Source: UBA11524 sp964547515
GTDB lineage: Bacteria; Bacillota; Clostridia; Christensenellales; Aristaeellaceae
Assembly: GCA_964547515.1 (NCBI GenBank)
Contig: CAZJOA010000145.1
Location: 1 to 6,400, forward strand
DNA: 6,400 nt
Reading direction: 5' to 3'
The translations under genes were made by a program, and so were the position numbers. Within the stretch, counting starts at the first letter, position 1. Each line of letters begins with the position of its first letter. This document shows positions 1-6,335 of the stretch, piece by piece. A model generated the notes under the pieces. The model was given only the letters and a program-made list of their open reading frames with translations. It did no database searches and was not told where the DNA came from.

Positions 1-1335
<1,335 letters not shown>

Positions 1336-1535
1336 TTTCTTTCCTCCTATATTTCGGCCATCCCTCGACACAAGGTCGATTGCTGGCTTCGCTCGGTCAA
1401 CGCAAGCGTTGACTGTCGCTCGTCGGGCAAGCCCGACCTACAATAAGCGCCGTCAATGTGCCGGGAGCAAGCCCGGTTTATTTCGGCGATGACACCGTCC
1501 TCCTGCGCGGGGGGAGGTGCATCAACGCTTCTTTA
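1336..1535 (-). other. 200-bp intercistronic gap before hydB, without a gene
   Basis: This is the only non-coding stretch of this size inside the operon; all other gaps are under 100 bp. In the transcribed direction it starts after the ferredoxin stop (1536). It first holds a CCTCC/GGAGG inverted pair (1499-1517) and an AGGAGG (1499-1504) that serves no plausible gene. Next come hairpin-forming repeats (1365-1476), and finally the hydB ribosome binding site (1343-1348). I found no credible promoter: TTGACC within the palindrome and TTGACG near 1452 lack a -10 box at the right distance. No U-rich terminator follows any of the stems, so hydB is probably still read from the operon promoter. Confidence 0.7.
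1350..1490. repeat. Modular palindromic intergenic repeat flanked by 12-bp direct repeats
   Basis: Four inverted repeats lie in a row: TCGAC/GTCGA (1365-1379, 5-nt loop), GTCAACGC-AA-GCGTTGAC (1396-1413), GTCGGGC-AA-GCCCGAC (1422-1437) and CCGGG/CCCGG (1461-1476, 6-nt centre). The last three share the centre GCAAGC. The second and third are each preceded by the same heptamer TCGCTCG (1389-1395 and 1416-1422), giving a tandem two-unit design. AGGTCG (1373-1378) and CGACCT (1434-1439) are an outer inverted pair. TATTTCGGCCAT (1350-1361) and TATTTCGGCGAT (1479-1490) flank the whole as a direct repeat with one mismatch. This suits a small REP/MITE-like element that folds in the mRNA. Whether it is dispersed in the genome cannot be seen here. 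Confidence 0.6.
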
Positions 1536-1904
1536 TCAGCCCTGATAGCCGATGGTGTACTCCTCCACGGGATGGCCGTTGACGATATGGTCATTGACCA
1601 CGCGGGCGACCTTTTCGGGGGTCATGTGGACGTAGGTGACCTTCTCCTGATCCTTCACATACACATCGACCATGGGCTCCAGGCGGCACATGCCCACGCA
1701 GCCGGTCTGGGACACGGTGACATTCTCCAAGCCGCGGCGCTTGAGCTCCTCCACGAACTCCAGCATCACCGGACGTGCGCCCGCCGCGATGCCGCAGGTC
1801 GCCATGCCGACCACCACGCGGGTGTCAATGTTGTCTTCCTTGCGCAGGTTGACCTGATCGATCATCTTGTTGCGGATGGCCTGCAATTCTGCCAAAGATT
1901 TCAT
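1536..1904 (-). CDS. Thioredoxin-like [2Fe-2S] ferredoxin-domain protein of the hydrogenase cluster
   Basis: This 122-residue protein resembles the N-terminal thioredoxin-like domain of HydB and the C-terminal half of NuoE, but stands alone. It probably carries or passes electrons near the NADH module of the hydrogenase. Residues 1-26 are a charged N-terminal segment. The fold follows, with TCGIAAGAR (36-44) in place of the usual C-x4-C pair and QTGCVGMC (66-73) as the C-x3-C pair. Only three cysteines (C37, C69, C73) are present; Gly42 sits at the fourth ligand position. From memory this CGIAAGA form is usual for stand-alone members in clostridial hyd clusters, so the gene need not be broken. 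Its ATG overlaps the stop of the upstream ATPase gene as ATGA, and GGAGGG lies inside that gene. Whether it binds a full cluster is uncertain. Confidence 0.85.
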   Translation of the reverse strand: MKSLAELQAIRNKMIDQVNLRKEDNIDTRVVVGMATCGIAAGARPVMLEFVEELKRRGLENVTVSQTGCVGMCRLEPMVDVYVKDQEKVTYVHMTPEKVARVVNDHIVNGHPVEEYTIGYQG

Positions 1905-2458
1905 GCAAATTTCCCTCCATGCAGTTCGTTGATTTCCTCACGGATGCAATCCTTGATCCAGGCGGATACCTCCATCTGATTCAGCGGCAGCGGCGCGACC
2001 GTCTCCCGGATGATCCGGGTGTCGAAGGTGAACGTCCGCCCGTCGTGATCGTAGGTGAAGAGGAAGTCCGTATCCGGATTCATCACCACTAAGCTGAACC
2101 ATGCCCCTGCCACGTCGCCCATGGGGGGACGGTCGATATGGTCAAGCCCGAAGGTGGCGGTGACCACCGTCCCGACGCCCACCGCGGATGCGATGTGCAT
2201 TTCGCCGCCGGTCATTTCGGCCGTCATCTTCAGCAGCGGCAGTCCCAGACCCACCTTGCGCGTCTTGCGCGTGGTGGTGAAGGGCTCTGTCACTGTCCTG
2301 ACCAGCCCCTCGCTCATGCCGCAGCCATTATCCTCGAAGCGCAGCGTCACCCTGTTGTCAGCATGGCTGACCTTCACATGCACCTGCGTCAGGGTCGCTC
2401 CGGCGGAGATGGAGTTCTGGGCAATATCCATGATATTGTCCGCCAGTTCACGCATCAT
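1901..2458 (-). CDS. Stand-alone GHKL (HATPase_c) ATP-binding protein of the hydrogenase operon
   Basis: This 185-residue protein has the ATP-binding fold of histidine kinases but no DHp/HisKA domain, so it has no phosphoacceptor histidine region of its own. The N-box is ELADNIMDIAQNSISAGA (4-21, N15 as the Mg ligand), the G1 box is DNGCGM (43-48), an F-box-like EPFTTT spans 58-63, and the G2 box is GLGLPLL (70-76). After about residue 105 comes a family-specific tail starting HIDRPPMGD, of unknown fold. No signal peptide or membrane segment is seen. It lies 15 nt after the hydC stop and overlaps the ferredoxin gene by 4 nt, so it is translated with the electron-transfer subunits. This gene order (NuoE, ATPase, [2Fe-2S] protein, NuoF) recurs in clostridial hydrogenase clusters. 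The role, as kinase, assembly factor or regulator, is unknown. MMRE offers two adjacent ATGs (2458 or 2455). Confidence 0.85.
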   Translation of the reverse strand: MMRELADNIMDIAQNSISAGATLTQVHVKVSHADNRVTLRFEDNGCGMSEGLVRTVTEPFTTTRKTRKVGLGLPLLKMTAEMTGGEMHIASAVGVGTVVTATFGLDHIDRPPMGDVAGAWFSLVVMNPDTDFLFTYDHDGRTFTFDTRIIRETVAPLPLNQMEVSAWIKDCIREEINELHGGKFA

Positions 2459-2473
2459 GGCGCTTTCCCTTTC

Positions 2474-2959
2474 TCAGGGACGGTACTTGGCGATGATGCC
2501 GGGGATCTGATCGGGTGTCAGCCGGCCATACACATCATCATTGACCATGATGACGGGCGCAAGGCCGCACGCACCCAGACAGCGGGTGGCATTCAGGGTG
2601 AACACACCATCGGGCGTGGTGCTGCCGGCGGGAACGCCCAGCACCTCCTCCAGCTTGTCCAGCACCAGCTGCGCACCCTTGACGTAGCAAGCCGTACCCA
2701 GGCACACGCTGATGATGTACTTGCCCTTGGGTTCAAGGTTGAACTGGGCATAGAAGGTCGCCACGCCATAGATATCGCTGACAGGGATATCCAGCTCCTT
2801 GGCGATGTAGTTCTGAACATCCTCGGGCAGGTAGCCGAAGATGTCCTGCGCACGCTGCATGATGGGCATCAGGCAACCCTGCTCGTGCTTGAGCTCATCG
2901 ATCACCTGCTGAAGTGCAGCGTACTTGTCCATGTTGTTGTTACAATCACAGCAACACAT
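2474..2959 (-). CDS. hydC: HydC/NuoE-like [2Fe-2S] 24-kDa subunit of NADH-linked [FeFe]-hydrogenase
   Basis: HydC passes electrons beside the FMN subunit HydB and is homologous to NuoE of complex I. The 161-residue length is normal. Residues 16-75 form the helical N-terminal domain, including MQRAQDIFGYLPEDV (34-48) and YGVATFYAQF (64-73). The thioredoxin-like [2Fe-2S] domain follows with ligands C86, C91 (CLGTAC) and C127, C131 (CLGAC). The protein begins with an unusual cysteine-rich stretch, MCCCDCNNN, ahead of the family core at M10. The ATG at 2959 is preferred because AGGAGG (2970-2975) lies 10 nt upstream; starting at M10 would place that site 37 nt away. It is the first gene after the 93-bp gap and hairpin that follow the PHP gene, and so opens the structural half of the operon. 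Confidence 0.93.
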   Translation of the reverse strand: MCCCDCNNNMDKYAALQQVIDELKHEQGCLMPIMQRAQDIFGYLPEDVQNYIAKELDIPVSDIYGVATFYAQFNLEPKGKYIISVCLGTACYVKGAQLVLDKLEEVLGVPAGSTTPDGVFTLNATRCLGACGLAPVIMVNDDVYGRLTPDQIPGIIAKYRP

Positions 2960-2996
2960 ATTGATCCATCCTCCTTAAACAATATGGGAATATGCC

Positions 2997-3037
2997 CAAT
3001 CACGCGTCCGCCCGGACGACGGACGATCGTGATATTG
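2997..3037 (-). promoter_or_regulatory. Bulged intercistronic hairpin between the PHP gene and hydC
   Basis: CGTCCG (3005-3010) pairs with CGGACG (3020-3025) around a 9-nt loop. The stem extends through TCACG (3000-3004) with CGTGA (3028-3032) after a 2-nt bulge, then CAA (2997-2999) with TTG (3035-3037) after another. That makes about 14 base pairs in all. A small TGGG/CCCA pair (2985-2998) follows in the transcript, then the hydC ribosome binding site. No U-run directly follows the main stem, so it is not a standard intrinsic terminator. A processing or stabilising stem-loop, or a partial attenuator that sets regulator against enzyme levels, is more likely. I see no good promoter in this gap. 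Confidence 0.5.
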
Positions 3038-3052
3038 CCAATTTGAGCGCTG

Positions 3053-3754
3053 TCACCCGCGACCGGCGATGGCCTCAAAGACCGCCCGGACGCTTTTCTC
3101 CCGCACCTCCAGGGGGAAGGTGGGCTCCAGCATGTTCTCCAGATAGTGCGCGTCGGACGATTTCAGCAGCCGATAGCCGTCCAGGTCGATGGGCGGCATG
3201 GGCGCAGCGTCCGACACCTCCAGCGCGTCATAGCGCACGCCGCCGGGCAGGAAGCCCAGGGCGTTCAGCACGCCGCTTCCGCCCCGGTTGATATGCGCCG
3301 GGACGCAAAGTCCGCCGTGGGCGTGGATCTGCCGTTCGCATTCCTCGAAGCTCATGTCCAGCGCGCTGATGAGCAGCCTGTCCTCCTGACGGATCTCCTC
3401 ATCCTGCTCGTTCATGACCTGCTGCGCACCGAAGAACGCCGGGCGATTCGGTATGGGCGGCAGATGCGCATACACATACGCCCCGAAGGCGCGGCACGCC
3501 GCCACATCCGGGAAGTAGCAGAGCATGTGCGCCTCCTCGCGGGTGGTCAGCTCCATCCCCGGGAGCAGCAGCACGCCCATCATGTCCGCCACGGCCTGGA
3601 TGGCGGGCAGATTCTCGGCGGTGTTGTGGTCGCACACGGCGATCACGTCCAGCTGCTTGATGTAGGCCATGCCCACGATGTTGTTCGGGGTCATGAGGGC
3701 ATCGCCGCAGGGGGAGAGGCACGAGTGGATGTGGAGGTCGCAGAAGAGCTTCAT
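3053..3754 (-). CDS. PHP-domain metal-dependent phosphoesterase
   Basis: The 233-residue protein is a stand-alone PHP (polymerase and histidinol phosphatase) domain, a TIM-barrel-like fold that cleaves phosphoesters with two or three metal ions. The expected ligands are present: DLHIHS (6-11), CDHNT (41-45), E68 in GMEL, H76 in EEAHMLCYF, PAHINR (152-157) and SSDAH (199-203). A short CLSPCGD (12-18) follows the first motif, as in many PHP proteins of hydrogenase clusters. An acidic, Gln-rich insert (about 111-126) precedes the later motifs. The protein looks catalytically intact and cytoplasmic. The ATG at 3754 overlaps the stop of the upstream DRTGG gene as ATGA, which implies coupled translation. 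The substrate is unknown: a phosphoprotein, nucleotide or small phosphoester are all possible. Its place between regulators and enzyme suggests a signalling phosphatase, but that is inference. Confidence 0.9.
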   Translation of the reverse strand: MKLFCDLHIHSCLSPCGDALMTPNNIVGMAYIKQLDVIAVCDHNTAENLPAIQAVADMMGVLLLPGMELTTREEAHMLCYFPDVAACRAFGAYVYAHLPPIPNRPAFFGAQQVMNEQDEEIRQEDRLLISALDMSFEECERQIHAHGGLCVPAHINRGGSGVLNALGFLPGGVRYDALEVSDAAPMPPIDLDGYRLLKSSDAHYLENMLEPTFPLEVREKSVRAVFEAIAGRG

Positions 3755-4098
3755 TCCTTGCGTGCCGCCGGGACGCCGTTTTCGGCCAGCAGCACGACCA
3801 GTTCATAGGCGGACTGCGCACAGGCGATGAGGATGATGTCCTCCTCGGCGGCCTTGCCAACGATGGTCTCGTCCACCGGCAGCCCTTCCGGGATGATGAC
3901 GCACGCGAAGTCCAGCAGCGCCGCCACGGCGATTACATTCATGTGCGCCTGCACGGTGATCCAGGCCATGTCCGCCTGACCCCTGCCCATCACATGACTG
4001 AGCAGGTCACAGGTGTAGCCGCTCGCGATGGGGCGATCGGCATAATCGCCGGTCAGCACCTTTCCGCCGGACAGGCGGACGAATTCCGAAACCAGCAT
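3751..4098 (-). CDS. DRTGG-domain protein (second copy in the operon)
   Basis: This 115-residue protein is a single DRTGG-type domain, a fold related to the N-terminal part of HPr kinase and found next to CBS domains or phosphotransacetylase in other proteins. Its biochemical role is not established. It aligns over its length with the DRTGG-like protein at the start of the operon: GYTCDLLSHVMGRGQADMAWIT here matches the FASDMMSDVLAHVGEDTMMLTG region there. The pattern is alternating hydrophobic strands and helices (VIAVAALLDFACVIIPEG, DIILIACAQ), with no catalytic motif and no membrane helix. I place the start at the ATG at 4098, because AAGGAG (4107-4112) lies 8 nt before it. A GTG at 4107 in the same frame is part of that Shine-Dalgarno site, so it is unlikely to be the start. 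The 3' end overlaps the PHP gene by 4 nt. It is likely a ligand-binding or adaptor partner of HydS or the PHP enzyme. Confidence 0.85.
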   Translation of the reverse strand: MLVSEFVRLSGGKVLTGDYADRPIASGYTCDLLSHVMGRGQADMAWITVQAHMNVIAVAALLDFACVIIPEGLPVDETIVGKAAEEDIILIACAQSAYELVVLLAENGVPAARKE

Positions 4099-4103
4099 GG
4101 CAT

Positions 4104-5450
4104 TCACTCCTTCTGTGTCTGTCCGTCCGTGCGCTTTCCGCCCACGGAGAAGCGCGTCGATGCCCCCAGGCTGACCATTTCGCCCGCCAGGGTGCTGATG
4201 CGCTCATTGAGCTTGAAGATGCAGTTCATCTCCGACGCATGACCGCTGACGATGTCCAGCGCCAATGCGCGGCAGGACGGCGAACCGCAGGAGCCGCAGT
4301 CCAGACCGGGCAGCTCGGACTCGATCTCCTCCATGCGGGAGACCTTCACCAGGCGCTCCAGCATGGTGCCGGTCAGCTGCTGCGCGTCGTTCGGCTCGAT
4401 CGGCCGGGTCATGCGGAAGCGCTCATGCGCGTTGTCGAACATTTCCGTCCGCTGCACCTGACGGTCCGGCGTGTTCCGCAGGATGGAGTTCAGCCGACTC
4501 TTGGCCACATAGCCGTTCTCCACCGTCAGCGGCCCGCCCAGGCAGCCATTGGTGCACGCCAGCAGCTCCACATAGTCCAGCCGGTCGAAGCGATTATCCT
4601 CGATCTGCTCCAGCGCGTGCTTGACATTCTCGATGCCGTCCACGCAGAGGAAGTGGCGCATGCCGACGGCCTCGGCCTCGCCGCTGGGGATCGCCCAGCG
4701 CACACCCACCGTGCTGGCACGCTCGATCTCCAGCGGGGTGAAATCATCCTTCACATGCGCCTGGATCTGGGTGTAGATGTCCTTGATGGCGATGACGCCG
4801 TCCACCGAAGAGCTCGCCATGCCAATGGGATTGCGCACGTCGGTGAACTTCGCCGCGCAGGGCGAAATGAAGAACGCGCCGATCTGCTCCCGGGGGACAC
4901 CGTGCTTCCGGGCGAACTCATCCTTGGCGATGCGCGCCGCGGCCTCCATGGGGGACACGATGTCGATCACATTGTCCAGCAGGCTCGGATACTTCTGCTG
5001 AATCAGGCGCACCACCGCCGGACAGGCGGAGGAGATGACCGGCCGGGGACGATCCTCATTGATGAGCGTGCGGCTGATGGCATACGAGATGACCTCCGCC
5101 GCGCGCGCCACCTCGAAGACCTCGTCGAAGCCCAGCTTATACAGCGACGCGATGATCCTCTCCGAATGGTGCACCTGGGGGAACTGCACATACAGCGTGG
5201 GTGCGGGGAGGGCGATGCGATATTGGAAGCCCTCGATGATGGACAGCGGGTCGGTCACGGCGACCTTGGCATGATGGGGACAGACCCGGACGCATTCGCC
5301 GCAGTCGATGCAGTTTTCGCGGATGATGGTCGCGCGGTTGCTGCGGATGCGGATGGCGTCCGTCGGGCAGCGCTTGAGGCAGTTGGTGCAGCCCCTGCAC
5401 TTTTCCTTTTCCAGGCGGACGGCATGATAGACCTGCTCCGTTTCCTTCAC
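4104..5450 (-). CDS. hydS: HydS-like putative sensory [FeFe]-hydrogenase (H-cluster protein, group D type)
   Basis: The 448-residue cytoplasmic protein carries two N-terminal [4Fe-4S] sites (C18, C21, C24, C28; C47, C50, C53, C57) and a hydrogenase H-domain. The H-cluster motifs are degenerate but keep every cysteine ligand: SSACPAVV (140-147, C143), SPCAAKFTD (196-204, C198) and LLACTNGCLGGP (296-307, C299 and C303). Ala142 replaces the cysteine that relays protons in catalytic enzymes, and Ser196 stands where MPC has methionine. A C-terminal Fe-S site follows, CGSCGSPSC with C385, C388, C393 and C410 (PF04060 type). This layout fits the PAS-less sensory hydrogenases described from Thermoanaerobacter, so H2 or redox sensing rather than bulk turnover is likely. 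The GTG at 5450 is chosen because GGGAGGG lies 7 nt upstream; the longer frame to 5558 would run into the ATPase gene. The catalytic HydA is not in the window. Confidence 0.88.
   Translation of the reverse strand: MKETEQVYHAVRLEKEKCRGCTNCLKRCPTDAIRIRSNRATIIRENCIDCGECVRVCPHHAKVAVTDPLSIIEGFQYRIALPAPTLYVQFPQVHHSERIIASLYKLGFDEVFEVARAAEVISYAISRTLINEDRPRPVISSACPAVVRLIQQKYPSLLDNVIDIVSPMEAAARIAKDEFARKHGVPREQIGAFFISPCAAKFTDVRNPIGMASSSVDGVIAIKDIYTQIQAHVKDDFTPLEIERASTVGVRWAIPSGEAEAVGMRHFLCVDGIENVKHALEQIEDNRFDRLDYVELLACTNGCLGGPLTVENGYVAKSRLNSILRNTPDRQVQRTEMFDNAHERFRMTRPIEPNDAQQLTGTMLERLVKVSRMEEIESELPGLDCGSCGSPSCRALALDIVSGHASEMNCIFKLNERISTLAGEMVSLGASTRFSVGGKRTDGQTQKE
4107..4112 (-). promoter_or_regulatory. 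Ribosome binding site that sets the start of the second DRTGG gene
   Basis: The transcript reads AAGGAG here, followed by 8 nt and then the ATG at 4098-4096. The in-frame GTG at 4107 begins with the last base of this site, so a ribosome bound here could not start on it. The site lies across the end of the hydS gene, whose stop is 4104-4106. Confidence 0.7.
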
Positions 5451-5457
5451 CTGATCG

Positions 5458-5464
5458 CCCTCCC
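5458..5464 (-). promoter_or_regulatory. Ribosome binding site that sets the GTG start of hydS
   Basis: GGGAGGG in the transcript stands 7 nt before the GTG at 5450. No ATG in the right frame has a comparable site. The ATG at 5472 is in another frame. Confidence 0.75.
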
Positions 5465-5484
5465 TTCGCCATTTCCGTCGTTCG

Positions 5485-5907
5485 TCATGCAATGTTGAAG
5501 CGCATGGTGATGTCCGTGCCCACGCCGACGGTGGACTCGATGGTGAATTCGTCCGCATTGCGCTTCATATTCGGCAGACCCATGCCTGCGCCGAAGCCCA
5601 TATCGCGCACCTCGCTGGATGCGGTGGACCAGCCCTCGGTCATGGCTTTTTTGAGGTCGGGGATGCCCGGCCCCTGATCCACCGCACGCACCGTGATCTT
5701 CTCCGGCGTGATCTCGAACTCGATCCGTCCCCCCTGGGAATGGATCACCAGGTTGATCTCCGCCTCATATGTGCCCACGGACACGCGCCGCACCACCGAT
5801 GCCGGGATGCCCAGCTGCTTCATCTGGCGCTTGATCTTTGCGGATGCGTCACCCGCAGCGGTCATGTTGCCCGCCTCGACCCGGAAGGTCTCCTTAATCA
5901 TCGTCAT
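5485..5907 (-). CDS. RsbW/anti-sigma-factor-like ATP-binding protein
   Basis: The 140-residue protein is a stand-alone GHKL ATPase of the RsbW/SpoIIAB (HATPase_c_2) type. Those relatives act as serine kinases or sigma-factor binders in partner-switching systems. The N-box is SVGTYEAEINLVIHSQGG (43-60, with E48 and N52). The G1 box is DQGPGI (77-82). The G2 box is GFGAGMGLPNMKR (104-116). A final GVGTDITMRF (about 128-137) completes the fold. There is no sensor domain and no phosphoacceptor. The ATG at 5907 has GGAG 9 nt upstream (5917-5920); it overlaps the end of the first DRTGG gene by 14 nt, and a second ATG at 5901 is possible. The gene lies 34 nt before hydS, so it is a likely partner of that sensor. 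No sigma factor or STAS-domain antagonist is in the window, so the target is unknown. Confidence 0.87.
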   Translation of the reverse strand: MTMIKETFRVEAGNMTAAGDASAKIKRQMKQLGIPASVVRRVSVGTYEAEINLVIHSQGGRIEFEITPEKITVRAVDQGPGIPDLKKAMTEGWSTASSEVRDMGFGAGMGLPNMKRNADEFTIESTVGVGTDITMRFNIA

Positions 5908-6277
5908 CGTCAGCGTCTCCGTTATAGGTCTCCAGCTCCACCGCGCCCATACCGGCCTGATACAGCCGTCCGCAAGCCTCGAACATGGAGCACTGCGTCA
6001 CCAGCAGGGGCAAACCCAGCTGCCGGGCGCGCTGCACTGCGTCCGCATGGGGGAGCTTCCCGCGCACGAAAACCAGGCAGGGCACATCCAGCATTTCCGC
6101 CGTCCTGACCGACTGGCTGTTGATCAGCCCGGTGAGCATCATCGTGTCCTCGCCCACATGCGCCAGCACGTCGCTCATCATGTCCGACGCGAAGGCATAG
6201 CGAACCGTCCGGTCTGCCTCCTCCTCGCCGCACAGCCAGGTGGCATCCAGCAGCTTTGCAATTTCCCGGATCGTCAC
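5894..6277 (-). CDS. DRTGG-domain protein (first gene of the operon)
   Basis: This 127-residue protein starts TIREIAKLLDATWLCG after the initiator and then follows the DRTGG-type fold, with FASDMMSDVLAHV (about 27-39), LTGLINSQSVRTAEMLDVPCLVFVRG and GLPLLVTQCSMFEACGRLY. It is a diverged paralogue of the other DRTGG protein of this operon. It has no enzyme motif and no membrane segment. I place the start at the GTG at 6277, because the AGGAG at 6288-6292 lies 10 nt upstream; a GTG at 6286 would be only 1 nt away from it. The protein ends in a run of five Asp residues. The last 14 nt also encode the start of the ATPase gene, so this tail may only reflect the shared sequence. As first gene after the promoter it belongs to the same regulatory block. 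Its function is unknown. Confidence 0.82.
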   Translation of the reverse strand: MTIREIAKLLDATWLCGEEEADRTVRYAFASDMMSDVLAHVGEDTMMLTGLINSQSVRTAEMLDVPCLVFVRGKLPHADAVQRARQLGLPLLVTQCSMFEACGRLYQAGMGAVELETYNGDADDDDD

Positions 6278-6287
6278 GGCCTCCACG

Positions 6288-6295
6288 CTCCTCCC
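6288..6295 (-). promoter_or_regulatory. Ribosome binding site that sets the start of the first DRTGG gene
   Basis: GGGAGGAG in the leader lies about 10 nt before the GTG at 6277 and 1 nt before the GTG at 6286. The spacing supports the downstream GTG. It is about 35-40 nt after the predicted transcription start. Confidence 0.6.
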
Positions 6296-6335
6296 GACAA
6301 GTTCCGCGCCATTTCCCGCTCATACGTCACAGTTC

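Noticed and set aside
1396..1413. TTGAC in the palindrome as a -35 box for a separate hydB promoter
   Set aside because: Reading leftward, the hexamer 17 bp further on is GACCTT, not a -10 box, and the nearest AT-rich stretch is too far away.
1365..1476. Intrinsic terminator or CRISPR array
   Set aside because: No stem is followed by a U-run, so termination is unlikely. Units are few, differ in arm sequence and lack spacers of uniform length, so it is not a CRISPR array.
2138..3046. Plus-strand open frame of 302 codons opposite hydC and the GHKL ATPase gene
   Set aside because: It crosses two real genes and their gap, has no motif, and has the His/Asp/Ala-rich make-up of an antisense shadow frame.
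2960..3052. Internal promoter for hydC
   Set aside because: TTGGCA near 3040 has no -10 hexamer at 16-18 bp, and the AT-rich bases near 2980 have no -35 box at a suitable distance.
3146..3808. Plus-strand open frame of 220 codons opposite the PHP gene
   Set aside because: It is antisense to intact PHP metal-binding motifs and shows no family features.
4239..5498. Long plus-strand open frame of 419 codons opposite hydS
   Set aside because: It is antisense to a gene with clear cluster-binding motifs. High GC at third positions leaves such frames open, and the translation is rich in Arg, Ala, His and Asp with no recognisable domain.
5451..5558. Longer start for HydS adding 36 residues
   Set aside because: The extra residues are Ser/Arg-rich, overlap the end of the ATPase gene, and lack a ribosome binding site; GGGAGGG before the GTG at 5450 fits better.
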